Assembly (NCBI RefSeq): GCF_016097555.1
Contig: NC_054706.1
Location: forward strand, 72,742,380-72,806,379
From: Gigantopelta aegis
Lineage: Eukaryota; Mollusca; Gastropoda; Neomphalida; Peltospiridae
Direction of reading: 5' to 3'
Length of the DNA stretch: 64,000 bases
Under the pieces are notes generated by a model, which made no database searches, was not told where the DNA came from, and was given only the letters and a program-made list of their open reading frames with translations. Every line of letters begins with the position of its first letter. Within the stretch, counting starts at the first letter, position 1. The position numbers and the translations under genes were made by a program. This document shows positions 10,758 to 23,500 of the stretch, one piece after another.

Positions 10758-11306
10758 TATAAGATTATGAAAATTCAAGATTCAAATTAGTTATGAACCC
10801 ACCATAACTATACAAGAGTGGATATATAGTGTTAAAATTAATTTATTCCATTGTGTTAAATTTAACACACCCAGCAGTATTGGCATATTCCAGATTTTAA
10901 TTTTTTTTAAATTATAAAATGGGAGGAAATTAAAAAAAAAAAAACATTTAATTTTTATTATAATTTCCCCCCAAATATCATTCAAATATTGGTGTTTTAA
11001 ACATAAATATTGACATACCATGATCTACTTGAAATTGTTTTATTATAAAAGTTTCTCTGAAACCAAGCATTTCATGTTTCATTTTTAGCCCATTTTTATT
11101 AGACCCGAGAAGCAAAAACAATCAAATAAAACACATTTTCAGATAGTATGCAAGAGATGTTTTTAGATATTTTAAAATGTATAAGCTGCAGTCATTGTGC
11201 AGGAAATGACGTTACTTTTGACATAATGGAAAAAACTCCCACTAGGATACATTCTTTCCTAAAAGATCAAAAGTATATTTCATTAAAACAAAAACATTAA
11301 AAAAAA

Positions 11307-11376
11307 TTGTTTCAAAGACAATTTAACATACTTTGGAAGGTAAATTCCACAGTATTTTAAATTGTCTTTGAAACAA
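11307..11376. repeat. Near-perfect hairpin, 26-bp arms
   Basis: Left arm 11307-11332 (begins TTGTTTCAAAGACA) and right arm 11351-11376 (ends TGTCTTTGAAACAA) are reverse complements with one mismatch. The 18-base loop contains GGAAGGTAAATTCC. It may be a tiny foldback MITE. Confidence 0.8.
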
Positions 11377-11939
11377 GTTAGAATAGAAAAGTTTAGTACC
11401 AGCAAATTTATACATTTTTACTGGAGAGGAGAAAACTAATTCAAGTTTTATTTCCATTATTTTGTATGAACATCATGTTATGCTGGATTCATCATTAACC
11501 AGACATTTTAGGGCTCAAAGTTATGATCTAAGGGCCTAGGTATGTACCCAGATATGGCATTTTTATTTATACAAGCTTTTTCATTCATTTATTGTGTCAT
11601 CGATATGAAACTGTCCTACTTTCAGTAATTATGTGAGTTTATTCTGTTTTTCTGTTACGTTTCAGGGATATACTATGATCATATTTATAAGTAAATATTG
11701 TGTATCATTTTCATTATTGTTATGCATATTGTTTATAACTTAACAAATTGTAAATTCCCAACGGGTATTTTCATTAATAATTGTACAGAGTATCAGTGTA
11801 TTGTATTATTTACATCACCGAGTAGATATTTTTAATTTTATTAATGCAGGGGCAATCCTTTAAAACACTTGGTTTGCTGTAATCCAATATATTATTTTAG
11901 TCATTTTTGTTGGTATTTTCAATTTTGTAAAATGTAATG

Positions 11940-12036
11940 GGCTGAATTTATAAAGCCTGTTTGTCTTACAAACTACAAACATTTACAATGGTTGAACTCC
12001 TGGCTTTAAGAAAAACAGGCTTCGTAAATTCGGCAC
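11940..12036. mobile_element. Small palindromic MITE, copy 1
   Basis: The ends GAATTTATAAAGCCTG and CAGGCTTCGTAAATTC are imperfect inverted repeats around a short centre containing ACATTTACAATGG. A second copy of the same element lies at 43177-43281, which supports a mobile origin. Confidence 0.65.
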
Positions 12037-13741
12037 TTTATTTTTATATTCTGTAGGAAACGGAGAAAGTAAGAAATAGCCTGAAAAAAAAAAAAAGAGT
12101 CTGTTGTGATTGTTTTTAAATTTTAAAAATGTATTGGAAAAAAAGGTAAGAAGAATAAGATCGAATTCAAAACTCAAGTCAGTTGCTCTTTTTCTCTGTC
12201 ATCGGGTTACAGCCAACTTTTAATGTTTTTTATGGTCAGCCTCGTTTTGTTTTGCATATTCATCTTCATTCTTTCTTAAAGAGAGTTTCCCTAATATTCA
12301 ATATTCCTGCTACTAATGTATTGTAGTAATTGTACATAATGAATGAAATAGTCTATTTTAATTGTAAGGTATCAGTAGAGAGCATCAGATTGTGGATTAG
12401 TTAAAGAAAACGTGTTGAGTAGCTTGTGATTGGGCATGTGCGGTAGTTCTGTACACTGCAATGTGTTAGATGGTTGATCACAAAAAATAAAGCCATATTT
12501 ATTTCTGTCAAATGACTTGTTTTCTTTTTAAAATTTAAGGAGACTTTGGTTAGGTTTTTGTTGACTTTATCTTTCAGCTAGTTCAACCTGTAAAAAGCAG
12601 CTTCTTAAAATGGCTGTTATAGTCTGTCTGTATTAAGAGGGAACGGATGAATCAATATAAAAACATTTTATTAAACCCATACCAAGCTTACTTTAACAAC
12701 ACCACTAGAATACATTGATTAATCATCGGCTATTGGATGTCAAACATTTGGTAGTAATAAATTCTAGAAGTCTTCGGAAGAAGACCTGCTACCTTGATAT
12801 ATTTTAAAAATTAAATTAAATTAAAAATCTTTTATTAGCAGAAAGTGAAAAATTGTAAAATATTTTTTATATATACAAAGTGTAAGCAGATTGCTTTATA
12901 TTAAGTTAACAGGCGAGGTCAAAATCATCGAGCGAAGTCACTTCTCTCTCAAACTTTAGAGAGGGCGAAGTTTTTGATAGCAGGGAGACTTGAATTTTTA
13001 AATCCAAAAAATAAAATGTGCAAAAGTTATCTTAATACAGTTTTACCGTCTGTACTGCTAATTGATGGATATGTGCTCTATAGTTTCCACATATCACCTT
13101 CTTTAGAAATGATGAAATGCACCAATTTAACTGTTTAGAATAAATTATTTTATAATTTCGTCATCCGTTTTGTATGTTGAATTTATTAATTATGACAGTC
13201 TATGTAAAACTAGTTGATTACTCCCCACATTTTTTTCAGGTCGAGGTCTGCTGCTCCAAACTATTTTTTTTTTGCAATGTAATTTCTGGTGGAGCATGAT
13301 CCAAATTCCCAAAAAGTATCACTCGCCAGTCTTGATCCCCACCATTGTACAATTTCCAGCACATTCACCTGACAATACACTTCAACAGTCAGTAGCACGT
13401 TTAGGCCTACTATTAGTGCCAGACACAGGTGTTATCTAAGCTAGACCCTCTATTTGTGAGCCTCGCATTATTTTGTGGCGCTAGTCTCTCTTCAAACTCT
13501 CAGACATTTCACACTTAATTATTATCTATGAATTGGTGTTCCTCAAGCTCTTCACCATTCACCCGTGATGTGTATATTGCAAGTGATGACTTTTAAAAGG
13601 CTACACGGATTTCGCCGTACCATGACTGGCATGGCAAAGTCACGCTGGTCAGAGCGAAGTTTGGGCTCTCTTCGCCCGGTCGCATGAACCCTGAGTTAAT
13701 ACTTCCAAGACATGGGATGGTTAAAATGTGATTGAAACAGA

Positions 13742-13960
13742 AGTGAGGAGGCAGGACCTATCCCAGTGGTAAAGCCTTCGCCTGATGCATGGTCGGTCTG
13801 GGATCGATCCCCGTCAATGGGCCTATTGGGCTATTTCTCATTCCAACCAATGTAAAGGCTGTGGTTTGTGCTATCCTGTCTGTGGGATGGTGCATATAAA
13901 AGATCCCTTGCTACTGATGAAAAAATGTAGCAGGTTTCCTCTCTAGGATTGTACAGTAAA
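13742..13960 (+). mobile_element. tRNA-headed SINE, copy with head and body
   Basis: The head has an A-box-like CCCAGTGGTAAAGC and a B-box-like GGGATCGATCCC, as in a pol III promoter. The body follows: GGCTGTGGTTTGTGC, ...CTGTGGGATGGTGC, ATATAAAAGATCCC. The 3' tail is lost after TAGCAGGTTTCCTCTC. Confidence 0.8.
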
Positions 13961-14127
13961 GTACACTTAGAATGAACACACTGCATACAACAACTGATCA
14001 TAAAGTCCTGTTTTTTCAAGCTATATATTATTAATAAATTATAATGTATAGAACGAACTATGTATAATTAATTAACACGACCACACAGAACAGGTAAAAA
14101 AAAAAAGGTTTTTAACTTAGTAGAATG

Positions 14128-14358
14128 GAAGGAAATGTTTTATTTAACGATGCACTCAACACATTTTATTTACAGTTATATGGCGTCAGACATATGGTTA
14201 AGGACCACACAGATATTAAAGGAGGAAATCTGTTGCCACTTCATGGGCTACTCTTATCGACTGGCAGCAAGGGATCTTTTATATGCACCTTCCCAGACAG
14301 GACAGCACATACCATGGCCTTTGATGTACCAGTCGTGGTGCACTGGCTGGAGCGAGAA
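14128..14358 (-). mobile_element. SINE, body and tail type A
   Basis: On the minus strand the element reads body, then the tail GACGCCATATAACTG...GTTAAATAAAAC. The tRNA head is missing (it ends at the CGAGAAATAG point). The two ORFs over it are only the repeat translated. Confidence 0.8.
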
Positions 14359-14579
14359 ATAGTAGAATGGTGTCAAAGGTTTATGTTATTGAACAATTAA
14401 CGGACCTGAATTTCTTATGTTATCCTCCTCAACGATTAAGAAATTATCTTTGCTGATATTGTTTAACAAATTATTGTCAAACAAAATGACCATAATAAAA
14501 GACATCTAGACAGTATTGCAAGTTACAAGGTCACTGCTAAGTAAGCAGACCAGACCAGACAGAAAACCCCCCCACAAGA

Positions 14580-14605
14580 ACACACCCCCCCCCCCCCCCC
14601 CCCCA
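14580..14605 (+). repeat. Poly-C tract
   Basis: An uninterrupted C run of about 20 bases is preceded by CCCCCCCAC-type sequence. The length in assembly may be unreliable. Confidence 0.8.
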
Positions 14606-14844
14606 TGTGATTAACTTATGATTTGAAGTTCTAAAGTGCTTCTTTTCTTTTTTTCAATGTTTATGATAAACTGAATTAAAATTTGTGTATGCTATATGTA
14701 AGGTTTTAAATAAGAAAAATTCAATATGGCCAACTTTGGAAATGAAAACGACAAACTTCTTCAAATGTGTACAACAAACTACATATGTACTACTATAACA
14801 AACTAATAATTATGGTCTCTTCCAGTTCATTATATAAATACTTT

Positions 14845-14965
14845 ACCATTAGAAGCTAGGGATCTTTACATGTGCAATCCCACAGACACAATGACACATA
14901 TCATGACCTTGAACAAGAAATAGCCCACTAACCGGGATCAATCCTAAGGAGAGTCTCTGGTTCCC
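14845..14965 (-). mobile_element. SINE fragment, degraded
   Basis: Fragments of the SINE body and head can be read (TAGGGATCTTTACATG, CCCACAGACACA, AGAAATAGCCCA, GGGATCAATCCTA), with several deletions. The copy is older than its neighbours. Confidence 0.6.
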
Positions 14966-16699
14966 AACTTGTGTGTCAGTTGGTCATGAGTACAATTAAT
15001 AGAATAAAAACATGAATCCCTAAACAATGCAAAATTCAGTTTATTCAAAAACAATTGCAGTGTTCTTCCATTAAAAGTACATAATTTCATCATAATTCAT
15101 GGTTATATATCTACCAACTTCATGATATGGTAATGTACAGAGATAGGTTAATAAAAACAAATAACAGGTATACTTAATAAAATTGTAGTCTTCCGATGCC
15201 ATTGGTTCACCAGGTTGAAAATGAAAAATAATTACTGCTGCCACCTCAACACATAATGTACATCACAAAACAATACAAAGAAAAATGTTAAAACCTCCCC
15301 CAACACTGGAGAACTGAAAAAAGAAAAGTAATAACTGAACTGAAAACAGAAAAAGGACAAAGACATCATCTGACCTTTGTGACCTTGAATCTCATGACTA
15401 GACCTACATTGATTCAGTGATTAAACGTATGAATGAAATTCAAGCATAAATGCAGAGGACTGAAATACAATCTACCTGTGTCATGACTGGTGCAGCCCAT
15501 GTATGCAGGAGGTAGCAAGTGATATGGACAGGCACACGAACCTTCAGTGGATACAAACATGAAAATTAAGGTTTGGTTAGTTACAATGTAACTAAACTGA
15601 CTAAAACTGGAAAAAGTCTAAAACATATACTACAAATAAATAAATTTAATGCAAAAATAAATTGTGAAACAAAGCCATGTTAAAATGTTCTATTTATCAT
15701 AACCAAGTTAGTGCCAATGATGTATTGAGAAATTTAAATACAAGAATCAGTCTATGCTACTAGAGATAAAATAAAATAAAAATCTCTAGAATTCCACATT
15801 TTGATACCATTTCCTATACTTATTTTGAGATGAAAAGCTCAAGAGTACCCACCCCACCAACACACTTTTAAAAGACTAACAGCAACATTTTCCACATTTT
15901 GTATCCAAGGTCACTTTCATCACGTCCATGTTTCCAATATTGGAATAACAACTACAGAATGATGAATAAATAAATACAAATAATAAACCAATATTTTAAA
16001 TCTGTATTTAAAACAAAGTCTTTCACATACTAGTAATCTTCACATTCTCTCATTCATCCAATATATATATATATATCCACACGTCACTTAGTGTAGAAAC
16101 TGGGGATGTACAATCTGCTAAGACATAGTAAAATCATGACAAGCTAATAGGACATACATATATATAAGACATGGACATACACAAACCGGTAATTTTTTAT
16201 TGTTTGCTAGCATTCAAAATATTATTTAAATACATGGACATTTTTGTCCAATACATTGCCATACTAAAGACAAGAGCACCATGTTGAAACAAATGTCGCA
16301 GGTCACTTAATGTAGTACAAAAACGTAAACAAATCTGTATTTCACTACAGAAGGCAAAGGGTGAAATAAATATATCGATAGATTTAGAAACTAAAATAGT
16401 AATGCTATGTGGCCATTTTATTTAACTTGCGAACTGAAAGTTAGTTTTGTAACACCGATGAATATGTATTTAAAAAGTAATGAGTGTTTTATTATAAATA
16501 CTTGATTATGTATATAATTCAGTAAATACACTTTCAAAACTGCCTTCAAATGCTCACCATACATTGATCATTTTAATACACACAAAAGCTAATGGGATTC
16601 AAACAATGATGACATTTTCTTTTGTTCAGTATATTATATTGACAACATAACCAACTTTATTACTTTGACCACTGACCTATATTTTCATATACTTACCAT

Positions 16700-16770
16700 T
16701 TGTGACACCCAATAGCCGATGTGCATTTTTGTGCTGGGGTGTCGTTAAACATTCATTCATTCATTCATTG
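16700..16770 (+). mobile_element. SINE tail type C with (ATTC)n end
   Basis: The sequence is CACCCAATAGCCGATG, GCATTTTTGTGCTGGG, GTGTCGTTAAACATTC, then ATTCATTCATTC. The same tail occurs on the minus strand at ~18172-18232, ~22320-22362 and ~25870-25937. Confidence 0.65.
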
Positions 16771-17022
16771 ACCACTGGGCTATTTTTCGTTCCAGCCAGT
16801 GCACCACGACTGGTATATCAAAGGCTGTGGTATGTACTACCCTGTCTGTGGGATGGTGCATATAAAAGATCCCTTGCTGCTAATCGAAATGAGTAGCTCA
16901 TGAAACGGCGACAGCAGGTTTTCGCTCTCAATATCTGTGTGGTCCGTAACCATATGTCTGACGCCATATAACTGTAAATAAAAGGTGTCGAGTGCATCGT
17001 TAAATAAAATATTTCCTTCCTT
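16765..17022 (+). mobile_element. SINE, body and tail type A, head truncated
   Basis: Starts in the head-to-body border (ACTGGGCTATTTTTCG), then the body (GGCTGTGGTATGTAC, ATATAAAAGATCCC), then tail A (CGCCATATAACTG, GTTAAATAAAATATT). It lies about 300 bases past the SRP68 stop, so it may be inside the SRP68 3' UTR. Confidence 0.8.
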
Positions 17023-17329
17023 ATACAGAAAAACCTGAAGGAGTGTGTGTGTACGTAGGTGCATGTACGAGTGTGTATTAATTTTTGTGTGTGTAAAACA
17101 TGACCCTTTCTATGTCAATTTACTGTGGTTTCTCCCAAAATCCTTTTAGCTATAACTTAACCTGAAAGGATGTAATTGCCTCCCTTAGTCTCACAGTTCT
17201 AAGTGGAGACAAAAATCACACACCCATCATCATCAGAAACATCTGTTCGTATCCCAGCCTCCAACAAAGTAATTAATTATTTCACAGCTCCTGTTAGGGA
17301 GCCAGCTTTGATCAGTGACATCCTTTTGA

Positions 17330-17566
17330 TTAATTCTTCCCACCCCACGACAGCCATCCTTTAACAAAGCCAGTAAGTCCACCTCCGGCTTTCTTCTGTT
17401 CGATCTTGTCGTCGAGAACCGGGAAGTCTAAGTGATTGAGAGCCAAGTCAAAATACAGTGGTCGACAAGGTATGGGCTGGAAATCGGGTGGGAAAGGTAT
17501 CAAGTTGGGTTTCTTGCTGGTCAGAGATTTGTCTTCCACATATTGGTCCAATCGCTCGGATAGAGG
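17330..17566 (-). CDS. SRP68: SRP68 exon 12, C-terminal SRP72-binding region and stop
   Basis: Acceptor TTTTTCAG, stop TAA at 17330-17332; 78 codons. It encodes PLSERLDQYVEDKSLTSKKP, FPPDFQPIPCRPLYFDLALN and GLTGFVKGWLSWGGKN at the end. Human SRP68 ends with GLTGYIKGIFGFRS, so the end is complete and slightly different in the last ten residues. Confidence 0.97.
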   Translation of the reverse strand, partial: PLSERLDQYVEDKSLTSKKPNLIPFPPDFQPIPCRPLYFDLALNHLDFPVLDDKIEQKKAGGGLTGFVKGWLSWGGKN

Positions 17567-20500
17567 CTGAAAAACAAAAAGAAACAATTATTATTACCCA
17601 TATGGTTAAAAATATCTGGTTACATGTCAGTGTTATGTCCCACTAGAACGCCAAGTGGGACATAACACATTGATGTCACAGGATGACGTTATCGATTGGT
17701 GCACTACAATCTTAACAGGAATGTCAACCAAACAAGTTGAGTGATATTAATCTTGTAAAATAATATCCACAATATTTTATACACAATGAACGTAGGAAGT
17801 ACGTTTAAAATAAAATATACTTGAAGTTAATTAGTAAACTCCATTTAATACCTTGATTCACAAAATGAATGAATGTAAAATCTAATTTGTTCAACACCAC
17901 CACTAGAGCACACTGATTTATTAATTATCGGCTATTGGATGTCAAACATTTGGTAATTTTGATGTATAGCCTTAGAGGAAACCTGCTAGATTTTTCTATT
18001 AGTAGCAGGGGATCCTTTATATGCATCATCCCACAGACAGGATAGCACATACCCTGGTCTTTGATATACCAGTTGTGGTGCACTGGCTGGAATGACAGAT
18101 AGCTCAATGGGCCCAGTGACGGGGATGAAGAGAACACTTTACCTGTGGGCTATGCCCTGCCCTATGACTGAATGTTTAATCACACTTCAGCACAAAGACA
18201 CACATCGGCTATCTGGTGTCAAATAAAAGCAAGTGAGTGAATAAGATTGTCAAATGAATGAAGTTACTGGTATAAAATTACTCTAGGAAATACAAAATAG
18301 ATCATCAGTCAAAGCAACAAATCAGATCAGATTTATTAAGAAGCATAATAAATATTTTCACTTGTGGGGAATTGATGCTATGACATTGCACACCTCGGAT
18401 GGGCACGACTACCGATGAAAATCCCACTACAAAGTTAGGTTGATGGAAAACTGTGTTATGACTTGTTTACCTTCTTATCATTGGTGGCGGTTGCACCGAT
18501 CTGGTCGACATTGTCATCAGACTTGAGGATGCTGAACGCGTGACACGAATACATGGAACCATTCACCTCCTGGATCAGACTCTCAAGGTTTGACAGTTCA
18601 TTCTGAAACATCACAACATACAGGATTAATAGACAATTCATTAAACATTCATTCTGAAACATCACAACATACAGGATTAATAGAGAATTCATTAAATATT
18701 CATCTAAAACATCACAACATACAGGATTAATAGAGAATTCATTAAATATTATCTAAAACATCACAACATACAGGATTAATAGAGAATTCATTAAATATTC
18801 ATCTAAAACATCACAATATACAGTATTAATACAGGAAGGAAGGAAATGTTTTATTTAACAACATACTCAACACATTTTGTTTACGTTAATATGGTTAAGG
18901 ACCACACAGATATTGAGAGAAGAAACCTGCTTCATGGGCTACTCTTTTCAATTAGCAGCAAGGGATCTTTTATATGCACCATCCCACAGACAAGATAGCA
19001 CATACCATGACCTTTGATATACTAGTCGTGATGCACTGGCTGGAACGAGGAATGTCCCAGGCCGACCTCACTGTACCACTGAGCTACATCCCTGTCCTCC
19101 GTATTAATAGAGAATTAATTTTAAAAAACACTCATGGTGTTATTCTGAAGAAAAAACTTCACAGCACATTATTAACCAGCATTCTAAAGAGTTCAAGGAC
19201 CATAACTCTGTAAAACAATAGGCCAATCCTCATGAAACAATGTCTAACTCTATATGATAAAGCTATGCACAATAATGTCAGCAAATCATTACTTGTCTAA
19301 AAAGATAGAGGTACAAATGCCCTATTGCTGAAACAGAAAAAAATATTTACTCCATTTCCATACCGTATTGTTTGTATTTGTAGCACCCGGGCGCGATGCA
19401 AAACATAAAGGGGGCGCGCTAATTAGAGTACTAGAACACGTTTCGTAATACGTGTGAAAAATCCTCGTATCAAACTGTCAATGCGTCTGGCTCGCTTTGC
19501 CACCGAGTCACTCCACCAGTGACGTTTTCTTGTTGAAATGACGTAGCGTACCGTACATCGTCAGCTGATTTATCGAAATACATGGTACTGTGCACGTAGG
19601 CATATAAGGCCTGCGGAGTGTATTTGAAAGTGGGGTGGGGGAAGGGTGTGTGATTGAGACCCCTCATACTCGCCCACTTCATTTTGTCACCTAGTCTGAA
19701 TATATTTTTATTTAGCGGCCAATGCCCTAGGATTGCGGTACACACTGTCTGCTCTTTGCAAACATGGCGAGCACTAGTAGTTCAATGTCGCGCAGGTCTT
19801 ATACCGCTGCATTTAAACTGAAAGTCATATCCGTTGCTGAAGAAAACTTGTTTGGTGTCCACCGCAAACGGGTCCAAGATTGGTGTAAATCGAAAGAACA
19901 CCTTAAATCGACAAAGAAAACAGAAAAAAGAAAGCCAGGCGCCGGAAGACCAGTTAAGTACACTGATATTGAAAACGGTGTTACGGTGTCGGTGTAAATA
20001 CCTACCGGTATGTTTATACTTTCGGTTTTGAACAGCGCTAACGGAGTGTCGTGCGTTCATTCTGCGTGGAGATAACAGCGATATACATTTGATAAACGAC
20101 ATGTGTGACATACTGTTCGCCCATACTAGTGTCGTAGTGCTTCACCTGTTTGGATTTTATTTGTTTACCGATTATAATCATTGCAAGTCGGCAGTCAGGT
20201 AAGCCAGTTTTACTATTTTATGGGTACCGTTTCATGACACATTTCTCGTGATCATAGGGGGCTCTTATATTAGAGGGGGCGCTACAAATAGGAACAATAC
20301 GGTATTTAGATCTACCTGTGTTATACACATATACAATATATTACACAGGGAGTATGCCAAATTATCAATAATTTTCCATTGTACTGTAATTCATATTATA
20401 GCCCTGGTACATTTGACAATACTATTAAAAAATTCCATTTTTTTTTTCTTACTGTATATAAAGTTAAAATTTGTTTCATTTAACAACACCACTAGAGCAA

Positions 20501-23500
20501 ATTGATGTAATCAATCATCAGCTACTGGTTGTCAAACTTTTATTAACTGTAAAAGTAGTGATCAGAGAAAACCTGCTACATTGTTCCATTAGCAGCAAGG
20601 GATCACACTTTCCCACAGACAGGACAGCACACACAATGGTCTTTGATATACCAGTCATGGGGTATTGTTTGGAATGGGAAAAAAACCCCACCCCAAAACA
20701 ACAAAGAACGGGACTTCTGAGGGAACTTGATCCTTTGCAGTGTTTCTGTCCGAAAGAAATTTTTGGGTATGGCTCTATGGAATTGAATGCAACCACAGTC
20801 AACAGGGTGTATGGAAACGTCCCCGAGAGAGAAAATGGGTTAAGTTTAGGCTTAGGGTTAAGATAATCATACAGTAATGATAAGAGTAATTAATTTTGTC
20901 AAAACGTTAACTTAAAAAATAAAATCTGCCAAAAGATTTGGCTATGGCGCCATACCCGTTTTACCCTCTGGCAGAAACCCTGCTTTGACCCAAGCACCTC
21001 AGGCATGTGGTTTAACGACTAAAAGTTTGATCCCATCTCCTTATTATACAAATGTAAGATATACAAACTTGAAGTACAAAGTAAGATTGATGATAAACTC
21101 ACCTTAATGGCTGTACCCTGGCCTTTTAAACTTTTGTATCCTTTAATAGCCTGCTGAGCATTGTCCAGCACTCGCTGGTATAAACCAATTGCCTCCGTCC
21201 ACTTCTTTGCTGTTGCATAAGATTGAGCTATGTAAAAAGACCTAGAAATAAAAACAAAGAAATAAAACAACAATTTGTTTTATTTGTGTGTGAAAATACA
21301 ATTACAAGCTTGATTAAGAACTGAATTTTTTGCCTAAACATCTACTGAAATGTTCTATGTAATTTTAAATCTCATTTTAAAGTAGGCAATGTAATTAATT
21401 ACAGCAATTTGAAAAGATACAATTTCTTTCTTATTTATACCCCACATTTAGAGGCACTGACTTTGCGTGATCGCGGAATCGTGGAAATACCTATCTGAAA
21501 CAGAATTCCTGATTTTTTTTCCAAAACATTATTTAACTTTAAATAAACCATTTGATTAATTAAAATTTATTTTTCGAACTAGAAACTATGGACACCGACA
21601 TCTGCCTGTGCTATCCTAAGACACTAGTACCGTTGTATGTTACGCCAAATGTTTAATGTAGAGTATCTAGACGTTTTACCAGTCGTGTTTTCTTCGCTTA
21701 TTCCCGGCGATTTAACGGAAAAAACCGAACATTGTGAGCTAAAATTGTCCGATATTTACTCAAGTGAAAGATATATTATGTTATGTTTGCTTATTCATTT
21801 TTAACATTTGCGGCATTGCCATATTTTCGATGTCACAAAGGAATGCAGTAATTGCATATTGTATGCCAGGCTTTGTTCAAAATAAATTATACAAGGGAAG
21901 TGGTTTATAGTGTGATCATTTGTAATTATTTTCCCGATCATATCGTAAAGAAAACCGAAAATGTCCGAAGTCTGTGTCGTGGAGTATTCGTGTTCTGTCA
22001 AATGCTGAATGAATTATTACAACAAAGCTTACCTAAATGCTTTAAATCCTAGAACAAGAACAGAATTCAAGTTATGTCATTAATGCTGAATGAATTATTA
22101 CAGCAGTAACCAAAGCTTACCTAAATGCTTTAATCCTAGAACAAGAACAGAATTCAAGTTATGTCATTAATGCTGAATGAATTATTACAGCAGTAACCAA
22201 AGCTTACCTAAATGCTTTAAATCCTAGAACTCTAGTTGTAACTTCATCTGTTAGAGTGGGATCTTCTTCCAGACCATGTAGACTTGGAATATCATTCAAA
22301 TTCTAAGAAAATTCAATTATGAAATTAATGAATGTTTAACGACACCTCAGCAAACACAAAAATTTGGTACAATGGTATATGAATGAAAGTCGGTACAAAC
22401 ATTTTGCAAACTAATGTATGGAAGAAGTTTGTTTTGTTTAACGACACCACTAAAGCACACTTATTTATTAATCATCGGCTATTTCATGTCAAACATATGG
22501 TAATTTTGACACAGTCGGAGAGGAAACCTGCTACACTTTTCCATTAGTAGCTAGGGATCTTTTATATACACCATCCCATAGACAGGATAGCACATACCAC
22601 AACCTTTGATTAACCAGTTGTGGTGCACTGGCTGGAACGAAAAATAGCCCAATAGGCCCACTGACATAAATTGATCCTAGACCGACCATGCATCAGGTGT
22701 GCACTTTACCACTGGGCTACGTCCCACCCTGTTAAATAATGAATAAATGTTTAAATGTATTTGTATTATATTTTAAACTTTATTATTAATTTTATATATA
22801 TCGAAAGATTAATGACACTGCTAGAGCACATTGATTATTGTTACCCATATGGGCAGTGAGAAGTGGGGAGAGAAAAGTGATCTTTCCCTAGGAGAAGAAG
22901 AAAAACATTTCTTCCCCTAGATACGTTTTAATGTTATAAACAGCAATTCACTATAGGCGGTTAACTGTGTGTAAGAATAGTTTCCATGGTGAAAGTCATG
23001 TCAACCACTAACGTACGTCATCAACGAAACGTACGTCACAGCTATGACGCAACGCTGCCTCTTGTTCTCAACTTGTACACTTACTTGTACACTTACTTTT
23101 GACAATAGTATCGTTCGAAAATCTTCCATAAAATGATAAATATTGAAACTGGGTAATAAATGGAATACCCAACTCGCTACTCGGCAATATCGTTTATCTT
23201 GCACGAGTGAACTGATGTTGTCCTTCCCTCGTCAATAGCTTGGGAAGGACAACATCAATTCACTTGTGCAAGATAAACGGTATTGCCTAATAGCTCGTTA
23301 AGTATCTAAATCTTCATCTATTGATTGTCGAACATTTGTTAACTGTAACACAATCTTCAGAGGAAATCTACAACACTTTGTTTTCATTAGCAGTATGGGA
23401 TCTTTTACATGCATGTTCCTGTAGACAGGACAGCACATACCACAGCCTTTGATATAGCAGTCATGAATTCCTCTTTGGGACAGTAGATAACCCCATTGGG

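Larger units (their letters stand above)
6993..13740. other. AT-rich region without a recognised gene (possible long TET 3' UTR and intergenic DNA)
   Basis: There is no ORF with recognisable protein similarity and no convincing exon. What is visible is a ~61-bp tandem repeat at 9355-9630, a (TAC)n tract at 10721-10757, a hairpin at 11307-11376, a small MITE at 11940-12036, poly-A/T runs, and an AATAAA at 12486-12491 followed by T-rich sequence. Unlike the rest of the window, it has no SINE copy, which is compatible with transcribed 3' UTR. That is an inference only. Confidence 0.45.
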
